Below, in pieces: positions 1 to 8,127 of a DNA stretch of 64,000 nt. The notes under the pieces were generated by a model. It worked only from the letters and a program-made list of their open reading frames with translations, was not told the DNA's origin and made no database searches. The DNA lies in contig DAOTWD010000152.1 in NCBI GenBank assembly GCA_034435975.1, positions 62,001 through 126,000 of the forward strand, written 5' to 3'. This DNA is from CAKZQX01 sp034435975. GTDB taxonomy: Bacteria > Chloroflexota > Chloroflexia > Chloroflexales > Chloroflexaceae. The first letter of the stretch is position 1, and each line of letters begins with the position of its first letter. Made by a program: the position numbers and the translations under genes.

Positions 1-1
1 T

Positions 2-1114
2 CGCAATCTCCAGATGGCGATTCTCGCAACACGCGCTTTTGGCGGTGTCGTCGAAGCAGCCCTCTCGTATACCACCAGCCCCGTGCATACCACCGATTAC
101 TTTGTCAACTTTGCGATGCAACTGGAACGCGAAGGTGCCCATCAGATTGCGATCAAAGATATGGCGGGATTGCTCTATCCCACCGATGCTCTGGAACTGT
201 GTAAAAAGTTAAAGCAAACCATTACTGTTCCCATCATAATGCACAGTCACACCACCACTGGCGTAGGTTCGCTGAATGCAGTGATTGCAATGCACGAGGG
301 TATTGACTTCATCGATACAGCGATTACACCGTTCTCCGAGGGGACATCCCACCCGCCCATCGAGGTGATGGTGGTATTTGCTGAGGAGATGGGGCTGGAT
401 CATGGCCTGGATAAAGAGTTGATCCTGGAGGTGCAGAAGCAGTTGTTCCGCATCTTTGATGAGTTGGGGGACAGTATTCCCGATAATGTCAAGACCTATC
501 GCCCCGTGAAGTATAGCGATGTGGATCGCAAAAAGGTACACGAGATTATCAATCTTGTCACAAAATCCGATCCGGTCGCAATCGAAAAGGCTATTCCGTT
601 GATGCGCGACCTGCTCAAGTCGTTGAGCTATCCTGATTATGATGACAAGATCTTTGAGGCGCAGGTGCCCGGCGGTATGCTCTCTAATCTGTATAACCAG
701 CTCAAGGGCATGGGGAAGCTGGATATGATGGACAGTATTATGGCCGAGATTCCACGTGTGCGCCAGGATGCGGGTTATGTGCCTCTGGTGACGCCTACCA
801 GTCAGATTGTAGGGTCACAGGCGGCCTTTAACGTCATCTCCGGAGGGCGTTACAATATTGTGTCCGATGAGTTCAAGATGATCCTGAAGGGCGAGTTTGG
901 GCGCACGCCTGGCCCGGTTAATCAGGAAGTTGTACAGAAGGTGCTACGCCCAGGCGAAGAACCGTTGCGCTACCGCCCATCGTCCTACCTTAAGCCAGTG
1001 CTGGAAGATGAGTATGATCTACCGTTTGTGAAGACCCACAAAGATTTGCTGCTGCATCTGTTGTTCAAACAACAGGCCGATAATTTCCTTAAGAAGCGCT
1101 ACGGCATTAACTGA
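2..1114 (+). CDS. Pyruvate/oxaloacetate carboxyltransferase, PycB/OadA type (5' end outside window)
   Basis: The gene is cut by the left edge. The reading frame is open from base 2, where RNLQMAI continues directly into the recognisable domain, so the methionine at base 14 is internal. The visible 370 residues match the carboxyltransferase subunit of pyruvate carboxylase or oxaloacetate decarboxylase. The YTTSPVHT strand, the IKDMAGLL segment with the metal-site lysine, and the HSHTTTG segment with the metal-binding histidines are all present, followed by the conserved PGGMLSNL and GRTPGPVN blocks. The protein ends about 15 residues after LLFKQQADNF and has no Pro/Ala-rich linker or biotinyl (MKM) domain. 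It is therefore the carboxyltransferase alone and must work with a separate biotin carrier and biotin carboxylase. Transfer of carboxyl between biotin and pyruvate is the family reaction. Whether it serves anaplerosis or a decarboxylase complex cannot be told here. Confidence 0.85.
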   Translation, partial: RNLQMAILATRAFGGVVEAALSYTTSPVHTTDYFVNFAMQLEREGAHQIAIKDMAGLLYPTDALELCKKLKQTITVPIIMHSHTTTGVGSLNAVIAMHEGIDFIDTAITPFSEGTSHPPIEVMVVFAEEMGLDHGLDKELILEVQKQLFRIFDELGDSIPDNVKTYRPVKYSDVDRKKVHEIINLVTKSDPVAIEKAIPLMRDLLKSLSYPDYDDKIFEAQVPGGMLSNLYNQLKGMGKLDMMDSIMAEIPRVRQDAGYVPLVTPTSQIVGSQAAFNVISGGRYNIVSDEFKMILKGEFGRTPGPVNQEVVQKVLRPGEEPLRYRPSSYLKPVLEDEYDLPFVKTHKDLLLHLLFKQQADNFLKKRYGIN

Positions 1115-1133
1115 CCGGCAGTCCTTTTTCGGT

Positions 1134-1164
1134 TTTTCGCCCCCCATTTTTCCTGTGGCGAAAA
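1134..1164. repeat. Inverted repeat after the carboxyltransferase gene
   Basis: TTTTCGCC and GGCGAAAA form an 8-bp stem around a 15-base loop shortly after the stop codon. No clear T-tract follows, so a terminator role is possible but weak. Confidence 0.4.
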
Positions 1165-1222
1165 TAGAGGGCAAAGAAAGTGTCTCTTGTGCCCCGGTTA
1201 ACCATAGTGGTTGTTCACTAAC

Positions 1223-1340
1223 TAGTGGTTAACCACCGTGATGGTGTAAGGGATGCGGAGGAACGACGTCCGTTGTTGATACGGCGTCAGAAACGACAAA
1301 TGTCGTTCCTCCCTACGCCGCATATGCAATGTGGCTGACA
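1223..1340. repeat. Dispersed repeat family A, copy 1
   Basis: The space before ftsY starts this block with TAGTGGTT and a palindromic GTGGTTAACCAC, then ACCGTGATGGTG, then an inverted pair GAACGAC/GTCGTTC around CAGAAACGAC. A diverged second copy lies at 60953-61070 with the same order of words. The bases from 1341 to 1518 hold no gene; an AT-rich stretch near 1415-1445 ending in TACAAT may hold the ftsY promoter. Confidence 0.7.
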
Positions 1341-1518
1341 GGAAGCCGATCTGTCCGATGCGGCTTCCTGTTCCCTAGCCCCGATCCTCCGTTCCCTCAC
1401 CAGGGGTCGATTGCGTGGATTATTCTAATTATCGTGTACAATACTCTTGCATGGCATAAATCTGTACCCTCAGTACACATCCCATAGGCTTGTACTCTTT
1501 GTTATGGATGGATAGATT

Positions 1519-2490
1519 ATGTTTCGACGTTTGTTTGGGCGTGGACAGGATGCGCCGCGTAGTGAGGAAGAAGCGCGCGCTGAAGAGCAGCAGGTCGAGC
1601 GGAGCCTGGAAAAATCTCGCCAGGGTATGTTTGGCCGTATTACCCGGATGTTTGCGACCGATGAGCCGATTACCGATGAGTTGTGGGACGAACTGGAGGA
1701 GGCGTTGATCCAGGGCGATGTAGGTATTGAAACCACGCTGTACCTGGTCAACCGCACGAAAGACCGGGTGAATCGTAACAATATTAAGAAGGCGCGTGAA
1801 GCACGTGCGATGCTCAAGGCCGAGATGGTCAATGTGTTCCAGGAGTATGCCAACCGTGAGCCCGTCGCTGCCCGGCCCTTTGTGATCCTGGTCGTAGGTG
1901 TCAATGGATCAGGCAAAACGACCCTGATTGCCAAGTTGGCCCATCGCTACAAGCGTTTTGGTAAAAGTGTGCTTCTGGCTGCGGCGGATACGTTTCGTGC
2001 AGCGGCGACCGAGCAACTTGAGACTTGGGCCGAGCGGGTTGGTGTGCCGATCATTAGCCGGGGACAGGGGGCCGACGCTGGCGCAGTGGTCTATGATGCC
2101 GTTAATGCAGCGATTGAGCGCAATGTGGACGCGCTGATTATCGACACCGCTGGCCGCCTGCACGCCAAGTTTAACTTGATGCGCGAACTAGAGAAGCTGC
2201 GCAATGTCATTCGCCGCCGCATCCCCGATGGTCCGCACGAGGTGCTGCTGGTGATTGACGCTACCACTGGTCAGAACGGTGTGTTGCAGGCCAAAGCCTT
2301 TCTCGAAGCGGTAGATGTCACCGATGTGGTTGTCACCAAAATGGATGGTACGGCCAAAGGCGGGATCGCCTTTGCTATCTCGCAGGATATTGAGCGCCCC
2401 ATTCGCTACCTCGGTACTGGCGAAAAGATGGGTGACCTGGTGTTGTTCGATGCCGAGAGTTTCGTTGATGCCCTGTTTGCGGAGAAGTAA
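1519..2490 (+). CDS. ftsY: Signal recognition particle receptor FtsY
   Basis: FtsY is the membrane-associated SRP receptor GTPase that docks ribosome-nascent-chain-SRP complexes at the translocon. The 323-residue protein has a short charged N-terminus (about residues 1-35), the four-helix N domain, and the SRP-type G domain. The P-loop GVNGSGKT lies at residues 127-134, followed by the DTFRAAATEQL insertion-box segment, DTAGRLH (G3) and TKMDGTAKGG (G4/closing loop). It lacks the long acidic A domain of the E. coli protein, which is common outside gamma-proteobacteria. The ATG at 1519 gives a normal N-terminus. The 67-residue gene that follows starts three bases after the stop, so the two are probably co-translated. 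Identification is firm. Confidence 0.97.
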   Translation: MFRRLFGRGQDAPRSEEEARAEEQQVERSLEKSRQGMFGRITRMFATDEPITDELWDELEEALIQGDVGIETTLYLVNRTKDRVNRNNIKKAREARAMLKAEMVNVFQEYANREPVAARPFVILVVGVNGSGKTTLIAKLAHRYKRFGKSVLLAAADTFRAAATEQLETWAERVGVPIISRGQGADAGAVVYDAVNAAIERNVDALIIDTAGRLHAKFNLMRELEKLRNVIRRRIPDGPHEVLLVIDATTGQNGVLQAKAFLEAVDVTDVVVTKMDGTAKGGIAFAISQDIERPIRYLGTGEKMGDLVLFDAESFVDALFAEK

Positions 2491-2493
2491 CGT

Positions 2494-2697
2494 ATGGCCG
2501 TTGAGTTTGTCACCTGTCCCAACTGCAAGCAGCGCCTTGCATTACATTCTGGTATGGTGGTCGGCACGATTGTGGTCTGTGCGAACCCGCGCTGTGAGGC
2601 TCGCCTGCGAATCATCAAGCGGCGGCCAGCGCGGGTCGAGCAGGTTGCGATTGAAGAGACGTTGAATGCCAATAGTAGCCCGGAGTCGTATGGCTGA
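2494..2697 (+). CDS. Small zinc-ribbon protein, LysW-like N-terminus
   Basis: This 67-residue protein starts three bases after ftsY. Residues 7-40 form a zinc ribbon: CPNC near the start, a short hydrophobic hairpin (MVVGTIVVC), then C-x4-C (CANPRC) in place of the usual CxxC. The spacing and the VGTIVVC strand recall LysW-type amino-group carrier proteins and TFIIB-type ribbons. LysW ends in an acidic EDWGE-type tail whose last Glu carries the substrate. This protein instead ends in a basic stretch (KRRPARVEQ) and NSSPESYG, and no lysX/lysZ/argC-type genes are near. A carrier role is therefore not supported. A small RNA- or protein-binding zinc ribbon linked to FtsY is a guess. The frame and start are well supported by the tight spacing. 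Confidence 0.75.
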   Translation: MAVEFVTCPNCKQRLALHSGMVVGTIVVCANPRCEARLRIIKRRPARVEQVAIEETLNANSSPESYG

Positions 2698-2834
2698 CCT
2701 GGCCCTCCTCTTCACGCAACCAGTGACGGCTTGCAGGGCTTACGCACCTGGGCTTCAGAGACCGCCGACCCGGTCTCATACGACAAGGCTCTCTCATGCT
2801 TTAAGCATAGCACAGAGTTACCGAAATCGCAAGT

Positions 2835-2915
2835 TTGTGCGGGATTGGGCGAAAGCCGCTCAAGCGGGTGCAGCCCTTCTATCCCAGGGCGAAAGCTCCT
2901 GGGCTTTACGGGCTA
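2835..2915 (+). repeat. Dispersed repeat family B, copy 1 (81 bp)
   Basis: An 81-base block beginning TTGTGC and containing GGGCGAAAGCCGCTCAAGCG, then CAGGGCGAAAGCTCCTG, then TTTACGGGCTA, recurs at 47511-47591 with only a few differences. It fills most of the gap between the zinc-ribbon gene and the lipoprotein gene, which argues that the open frame running through it is not coding. Confidence 0.85.
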
Positions 2916-2923
2916 TTTTTGTA

Positions 2924-3355
2924 ATGCGGCGTACGCGCTGGTCGTCGGGTTACGGGCGGGTGCCAGCGCTGGCAGCAGGTCTCCTGCTGGCGATGTTGCT
3001 GTCCGGGTGTCTGTTGATGAGCGGGGAGCAGACCAGCTTTACCCGTCAGGAAGGTATTAGTCATTTGCGTACAACGTTTGTGAGTGCCGAGGGTGAGACG
3101 GTGCGGACGATCCAGGTAGCCGAAGGCCCGGCTGCTGTGCAGGTGGTGGTGATTGCGACCCTTGCCTCTGGGGATTTGCAACTGGATTTGCTGCACCCGG
3201 ATAACACAGTAGCTTTTACTGTTATAGTTCCGTCCAACACACAGGTGACACGTACCGCTCGTGTTCAGGCCAGTGACCAGGGCTATATTCGCTATCGTGT
3301 CGCAGCACGCGAGGCGCGGGATGGCAGTTATCAGTTGCTGATGCAGAAATTGTAG
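2924..3355 (+). CDS. Lipoprotein of unknown function
   Basis: A 143-residue protein with a lipoprotein signal peptide: a positive start (MRRTRW), a hydrophobic core (ALAAGLLLAM) and the lipobox LLSGC, placing the lipidated Cys near residue 29. The mature part (about 115 residues) is rich in beta-type sequence (VQVVVIATLASGDLQLDLLHPD) and resembles a small pre-peptidase-like or jelly-roll domain, but I do not recognise the family. The frame is open further upstream, through a repeat shared with 47.5 kb. The ATG at 2924 is chosen because it directly precedes the signal peptide; no clear ribosome-binding site precedes it. The patatin gene follows after 15 bases, so the two are probably one operon and may act at the same membrane. 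Confidence 0.75.
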   Translation: MRRTRWSSGYGRVPALAAGLLLAMLLSGCLLMSGEQTSFTRQEGISHLRTTFVSAEGETVRTIQVAEGPAAVQVVVIATLASGDLQLDLLHPDNTVAFTVIVPSNTQVTRTARVQASDQGYIRYRVAAREARDGSYQLLMQKL

Positions 3356-3370
3356 TGAGGAAGGAACCTG

Positions 3371-5287
3371 ATGGACGATCCGTTTCAACAACCCCAACAA
3401 CAATGTGATCTGGTGATGAAGGGGGGCATTACCAGTGGCGTCGTCTACCCACCCGCGATACTTGAGCTAGCGCGTGACTATCGCTTTCGCTCGATTGGCG
3501 GTACCTCGGCCGGGGCGATTGCAGCCGCGGTGACGGCTGCCGCTGAGTATGGGCGCAAGACCGGCAGCTTTACCCGTCTCAAGGCAGTGAGTGACCAGAT
3601 CGCCAGTGAGGGCTTTGTGTTGAATCTGTTTCAACCTGACCGATCCACGCGCCCACTGATGCAGACCCTGTTTGCGCTGGTGGACGAGAACAAGCGCGAA
3701 AAACCGTGGCGCTATCTGCGGTTGCTTCTACGCCTGACCCGCGCACTAGTGATCAACACGCCGCAAGCCTTTGTTTCTGGAGCCTTGCTGGGTCTGGTCG
3801 TTGTCTTCCTGCTGATTGTGCTGGTAGGTGGGGGCATCAACGTGGTTGCGGTGCTGCTGCTCCTGGTTGCGGCCTGGCTCACTGGTCTGGCACTGGGCAT
3901 CTATGCGCTCAGCGATATTCTGCTGCATGAATTGCCGAACCGCAGCTTCTTTGGTCTGTGCCTCGGCCATTGTGAGCATGCTCCAGCGAATGCGCCGCTG
4001 GCCCTCACAGACTGGTTAAACGCCACGATCAATAATCTAGCCGGCCGAGAGGCTACTGCACCACCACTGACGTTTCGGGAACTGGCCGATCACCGTGAAG
4101 ATGGTCAGGATTACAGCATTGACCTGCGCATGGTGACAACAAATCTAAGCCAGGAAAGCCCGTATGTCCTTCCTTTCACAGCTAACACCTTCCTGTTCAA
4201 AGCCAGCGATATGCAGGCTCTGTTTCCCCAAAACGTGGTTGATCATCTGATCGAACACGCCCATACCATTCCCGCGATCTCACTGGAACAACTACCGGGA
4301 TACTACTGGCTACCGAAAGAAGGCGATCTGCCGATCGTGGTGGCAACCCGTATGAGTTTGAGCTTTCCGCTGTTGATCAGTGCCGTACCGCTCTATTCGG
4401 TCAGGCGGGTAGCCTTTCGCCGTCATGTGGAGGGCCAATCGCTGGTGCTGACTACGGACGATCTCCAGCAGAACTGGTTCAGCGATGGTGGTATCTGTAG
4501 CAACTTTCCGATCCACTTCTTTGATGCCTGGCTTCCCACTCGCCCGACGTTTGGCATCAATCTGGTTTCGCTGGATAGCGAAATGTTTGAGCGCCAGAAC
4601 AAGCAGTGGATTTCGACCGAGTTTCAGAGCATCCTCAGTCTCGATAGGCCGGATCAGGAGCAAACAGACCCGCTGGCAGGCAAGCGTTCAGAACTCCGTC
4701 GGCGCATTGAGCATGCCGTACATATGCCCCGTGCCGACCAGTTACTCACGCCGCAGTGGAAAGAGGTAAATGACTTGCTCACGTTTATACGTGCCGTCTT
4801 TGGTTCGGCCCAGAATTACCGCGATACGCAACAGTCGATCCTGCCGAGCTATCGTGAGCGGATTGTACAGATCAACTTCGCCCGCGGCGAGGGTGGCCTG
4901 AATCTGGCAATGAAACCACAGACAATCGAGGCTATTCAGAACAAAGGCCGTAGAGCAGGTGAATTGATGCGAGGATTTAATTTCCGCCATCATCAGTGGG
5001 TACGTATGATTGTGTTAATGGCGCTGATGGAGCGGCAGTTAAAGTCTCTGGAACAGGCGATCCAGGTGATTGACTTCGAGCAACTGATGCAGGCCCAGCT
5101 TGATAGTCAACAACAGGCGAATCTGCGGGCATCCTTCCCCTATCCTCAACCGCAGGAGTGGACAGATGAGGCCTTGCAGCGCATCAATGCCCTCCGGCAA
5201 TTGGTGACCGAGTGGCATCGCCAGGAATGGCTCGTTGAGAATCCACCCATTCCGCGCCCGGTATTGCGCGTGACACCGGAGTTGTGA
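3371..5287 (+). CDS. Patatin-like phospholipase with internal membrane segments
   Basis: This is a 638-residue patatin-fold lipid acyl hydrolase. The oxyanion-hole motif KGGITSGVVYP is at residues 17-27, the nucleophile elbow GTSAG places the catalytic Ser at 46, and the catalytic Asp sits in SDGG (Asp 372). Between them, about residues 125-185, lie two strongly hydrophobic stretches (GALLGLVVVFLLIVLVGGG and VVAVLLLLVAAWLTGLALG). These should anchor the protein in the membrane or form a hairpin inside the patatin domain. The SNFPIHFFDAWLP segment after the Asp is typical of bacterial patatins. The last 200 residues are helical and of unknown role. A GAGGAAGGAACC ribosome-binding site precedes the ATG. 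Expected activity is phospholipase A on membrane lipids; the true substrate cannot be inferred. Confidence 0.9.
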   Translation: MDDPFQQPQQQCDLVMKGGITSGVVYPPAILELARDYRFRSIGGTSAGAIAAAVTAAAEYGRKTGSFTRLKAVSDQIASEGFVLNLFQPDRSTRPLMQTLFALVDENKREKPWRYLRLLLRLTRALVINTPQAFVSGALLGLVVVFLLIVLVGGGINVVAVLLLLVAAWLTGLALGIYALSDILLHELPNRSFFGLCLGHCEHAPANAPLALTDWLNATINNLAGREATAPPLTFRELADHREDGQDYSIDLRMVTTNLSQESPYVLPFTANTFLFKASDMQALFPQNVVDHLIEHAHTIPAISLEQLPGYYWLPKEGDLPIVVATRMSLSFPLLISAVPLYSVRRVAFRRHVEGQSLVLTTDDLQQNWFSDGGICSNFPIHFFDAWLPTRPTFGINLVSLDSEMFERQNKQWISTEFQSILSLDRPDQEQTDPLAGKRSELRRRIEHAVHMPRADQLLTPQWKEVNDLLTFIRAVFGSAQNYRDTQQSILPSYRERIVQINFARGEGGLNLAMKPQTIEAIQNKGRRAGELMRGFNFRHHQWVRMIVLMALMERQLKSLEQAIQVIDFEQLMQAQLDSQQQANLRASFPYPQPQEWTDEALQRINALRQLVTEWHRQEWLVENPPIPRPVLRVTPEL

Positions 5288-5351
5288 GGATGCGGGGCGC
5301 GAGGCGAAGATCCGAAGACGCGAGGATGCGAGGATGCGCGAGACGAGAGAT

Positions 5352-5544
5352 GCGAGACGAGCCGCTCGGTAGAACGTCGTAGCGCGTCCCTCCGGGGCGC
5401 GGGCGGGCGTGCAGCAGGTAGAGCCGTGCCACCGCTCGCGAGGCGTGCGGCGCGAGGCGCGAGACGCGAGACGAACCGCTCGGTAGAACGCCGTAGCGCG
5501 TCCCTCCGGGGCGCGGGCGGGCGTGCAGCAGGTAGAGCCATGCC
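5352..5544. repeat. 79-bp direct repeats in a G+C-rich spacer (family D)
   Basis: Bases 5352-5430 and 5466-5544 are near-identical copies 114 bp apart, containing GCGAGACGA, CGCTCGGTAGAACG and CGTCCCTCCGGGGCGCGGGC. The core word recurs at 11186-11217 and, shorter, at 11389-11407. The spacer from 5288 to 5351 is made of repeated GAGGATGCG/GCGAGG words. No gene is seen in 5288-5603. TGGTACAAT at 5560-5568, an extended -10 box, may start transcription of the next gene. Confidence 0.9.
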
Positions 5545-5603
5545 GCCTGGCGTTGCACGTGGTACAATACGTTAAGCCTGTTTAACACAAGAAGGGAGTA
5601 CGT

Positions 5604-6173
5604 ATGCCCGACTCATCACTCTCTACACCCGATCAAATCTATCAACTTAAAATTACCCTGGTTGGTAGTAAACCTCCGATCTGGCGGCGTGTTGAGGTCT
5701 CGGCCGATACCACGTTGTCTACCTTACACCGTATTATTCAGGTAGCGATGGGCTGGTATGATTATCATTTGCATCAGTTTACGGTCGATGGTGTCATTTA
5801 TGGCATTCCGCATCCCAATGACTTTGTAGAGGTACATAATGAGCGCCTGGTACCGTTGCATCAGGTTGTTACCGGTTCCAAAATGAAGTTTAGCTACCAA
5901 TATGATTTTGGTGATAACTGGGAACATACGATTCTGGTTGAGAAGGTGTTGTCTCCTGCCGAAGGTGTCGTCTATCCGCGTTGTATCTCGGGCAAACGTG
6001 CCTGCCCACCCGAAGATTGCGGCGGTATCTATGGCTATACCGACTTTCTCGAAGCGATCAGCACCCCTGATCATCCAGCTCACGCCGAGATGCTGGAGTG
6101 GAGCGGCGGCTCGTTCGACCCGGAGGCGTTTGACTGCGATCACGTCAACGATGTGCTACAACGCCTGGCCTGA
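5604..6173 (+). CDS. Plasmid pRiA4b ORF-3-like protein
   Basis: A 189-residue protein of the pRiA4b ORF-3-like family (Pfam PRiA4_ORF3). Diagnostic segments are IYQLKITLVGSKPPIWRRV at residues 11-29, the LHRIIQVAMGW..YHLHQF block, the FSYQYDFGDNWEHTI block, and a Cys-containing stretch ending in GGIYGYTDFLEAI. The family is common on plasmids and chromosomes, is small and soluble, and has no established biochemical function. A strong AAGGGAG ribosome-binding site precedes the ATG. It lies 14 bp before the threonine aldolase gene on the same strand and may share its transcript. No mobile genes are adjacent. Confidence 0.9.
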   Translation: MPDSSLSTPDQIYQLKITLVGSKPPIWRRVEVSADTTLSTLHRIIQVAMGWYDYHLHQFTVDGVIYGIPHPNDFVEVHNERLVPLHQVVTGSKMKFSYQYDFGDNWEHTILVEKVLSPAEGVVYPRCISGKRACPPEDCGGIYGYTDFLEAISTPDHPAHAEMLEWSGGSFDPEAFDCDHVNDVLQRLA

Positions 6174-6187
6174 CAGGAGAGTTAAGA

Positions 6188-7222
6188 GTGATCGATTTAC
6201 GGAGTGACACGGTTACCTTGCCCAGTCCGGCCATGCATGCGGCGATTGCTGAGGCTGAGCTGGGCGATGATGTGTATGGTGAAGACCCGACTGTTAACCG
6301 CCTGGAAGCGCTGGCCGCGCAGAAGGTGGGGAAGCCAGCGGCGCTGCTGGTGCCGAGTGGTACGATGGGCAATTTGATCGCGCTGCTAACGCACGGCACC
6401 CGCGGGCAGCGGGTGATTGCGGGCAGCGAATGCCATATCTACCACTATGAAGCTGGTGGTGCCTCGGCCCTGGGGGGCCTGGTTTATCACCTCGTGCCCA
6501 ACCTGCCCGACGGCCGGCTCGACCCGACAGCGCTCCAGGCGGCGCTGGACTGGTACGATGATCCGCACCACGCGCCGCCGGGTGTGCTGTGCCTGGAAAA
6601 CACGCACAATCGCTGCGGCGGTGCGGTGCTACCCGTCGATTACCTGGCGCACGTGCATGCGCTGGCGCAGGCGCATGATTTGCCGCTGCACCTCGATGGG
6701 GCGCGCATCTTCAATGCCGCTGTTGCGCTCAACGTAGATGTGACCGCGCTGACGCAGCACGTCGATACGCTATTATTCTGCCTCTCCAAGGGCCTGGCGG
6801 CACCGGTCGGCTCGCTCCTGGCTGGTTCGCAGGCTTTTATTGACCGGGCGCGACGGGTGCGTAAAATGCTCGGTGGTGGTATGCGCCAGGCGGGCATCAT
6901 CGCCGCCGCCGGGATTGTGGCCCTGAATGAGATGATTGATCGCCTGGCTGAGGATCATACGCATGCGCAACGACTGGCCCACGAACTGGCGAGCATTTCT
7001 GGTATTAACCTCGACCCGGCACGGGTGCAGAGCAATATCATCATCTTCACGCTCACCAGTTCGCGCTATACGCCAGAGCAGTTTGTGGCCGCGCTGCGTG
7101 AGCATGGTGTCTTGCTCGGCACCATGGGTGGGCCGCTGGTGCGGGCGGTGACACACTATGGCATCAGTGACGACGATGTGCAGACAGTGCTGGCCGCAGT
7201 ACGAGCAGTGCTGGCGGTGTAG
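6188..7222 (+). CDS. ltaE: Low-specificity L-threonine aldolase
   Basis: A 344-residue PLP-dependent fold-type I enzyme that splits L-threonine or L-allo-threonine into glycine and acetaldehyde. The N-terminus MIDLRSDTVTLP and the GDDVYGEDPTVNRLE block are diagnostic. The PLP phosphate-binding PSGTMGN, the HLDGARIFNA strand (Asp and Arg to the cofactor) and the Schiff-base lysine in LSKGL (about residue 201) are all present. The GTG start at 6188 is preceded by AGGAG. The last 67 bases overlap, tail to tail, the 3' end of the ketopantoate reductase gene on the other strand. Threonine synthase is about 25 kb away in this window. Function in glycine supply or threonine breakdown is inferred from the family. 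Confidence 0.95.
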   Translation: MIDLRSDTVTLPSPAMHAAIAEAELGDDVYGEDPTVNRLEALAAQKVGKPAALLVPSGTMGNLIALLTHGTRGQRVIAGSECHIYHYEAGGASALGGLVYHLVPNLPDGRLDPTALQAALDWYDDPHHAPPGVLCLENTHNRCGGAVLPVDYLAHVHALAQAHDLPLHLDGARIFNAAVALNVDVTALTQHVDTLLFCLSKGLAAPVGSLLAGSQAFIDRARRVRKMLGGGMRQAGIIAAAGIVALNEMIDRLAEDHTHAQRLAHELASISGINLDPARVQSNIIIFTLTSSRYTPEQFVAALREHGVLLGTMGGPLVRAVTHYGISDDDVQTVLAAVRAVLAV

Positions 7223-8127
7223 TCCAGTGCCTCCACCAGCAGCGTGATCGCCTGATTGTATGGTGTAGCAATGCCCAGGCGCTGGCCCTCACGCACGATC
7301 GCACCGTTCATCGTGGCAATCTCGGTCGGAGCGCCGCGTCGCACGTCCTGGAGCATCGACGAGTGATTACCGGCCGTGGCCTCGGCTACCGCCATCACCT
7401 GTGCCAGGGGATCCCCCGTGATCGGCGTGCCGCGTGCCGTGGCTACTGCGGCTGCTTCGGTCACCAGTTGACCTATCAAGGTGCGTGCAGGCGGCAGGTC
7501 GAGCAACGCGCCATTGGGCACGCGCAGCAGCGCTGTCAGCGCGTTGATGCCCACGTTGACCACCAGTTTGTTCCAGATCAACGTCTCGACGTCGGGTGAG
7601 ACTTCGGCGGGCAAGCCCGCCGCTCGAAACAGATCAACCAGTAGTGTTAACGACGCCGACTCGCCGGTTGTTGGCGAGGCGGCAAAAAACGTTGTTCCCA
7701 TACCGGCATGGCGCACCTGCCCCGGCCCGATCAGTGTGGCCCCCAGGGTCGTCACACCCTGAAGAACCGGCTGTGGGTGGAGCGCCTGCGCCAGCACCTC
7801 GCGGTTGCCCAGGCCGTTTTGCAGCGTCACCACCAGCGTGGTCGCGTGCAGAAGTGCCCGCGCCCGTATGGCTGCCTGCGCCGTCTGACCGCTCTTGACT
7901 ACCACCAGCACCACATCACAGGCACCGATCTGCTCTGGTTGCGTCGTTGCCTGGACTGCCCGACGTTGCTGGTGATCCTCCCGTACACACACCAGGCCCG
8001 CCTGTTGCAAGGTTGTGATCTGATCGGGCCACTGACCGAGCAACCACACCGTATGTCCGGGTACCCCGCTCAGATAAAACCCCAGCAGACTGCCCAGTGC
8101 CCCCACCCCAATAACCGCTACGTTCAT
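7156..8127 (-). CDS. panE: 2-dehydropantoate 2-reductase (ketopantoate reductase)
   Basis: A 323-residue protein that should reduce ketopantoate to pantoate with NADPH, the second step of pantothenate synthesis. It starts MNVAVIGVGALGSLLG, the Rossmann dinucleotide motif. The conserved KSGQT strand and LQNGLGN follow in the middle, and WNKLVVNVGINALTALL begins the helical domain with the catalytic lysine. The ATG overlaps the stop of the upstream M20 peptidase gene by four bases, implying translational coupling. The C-terminal 20 or so residues are low-complexity Ser/Thr/Ala and lie antisense to the end of ltaE, so the original stop may have been lost and the protein extended. Pathway context is strong: panB and panC lie 2-4 kb away on the other strand. 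Confidence 0.92.
   Translation of the reverse strand: MNVAVIGVGALGSLLGFYLSGVPGHTVWLLGQWPDQITTLQQAGLVCVREDHQQRRAVQATTQPEQIGACDVVLVVVKSGQTAQAAIRARALLHATTLVVTLQNGLGNREVLAQALHPQPVLQGVTTLGATLIGPGQVRHAGMGTTFFAASPTTGESASLTLLVDLFRAAGLPAEVSPDVETLIWNKLVVNVGINALTALLRVPNGALLDLPPARTLIGQLVTEAAAVATARGTPITGDPLAQVMAVAEATAGNHSSMLQDVRRGAPTEIATMNGAIVREGQRLGIATPYNQAITLLVEALDYTASTARTAASTVCTSSSLMP

Noticed and set aside
2494..2697. Lysine biosynthesis carrier LysW
   Set aside because: The acidic C-terminal motif and partner genes are missing; only the ribbon resembles it.
2666..2923. N-terminal extension of the lipoprotein gene
   Set aside because: The extension overlaps the end of the zinc-ribbon gene and passes through repeat family B; the signal peptide begins at 2924.
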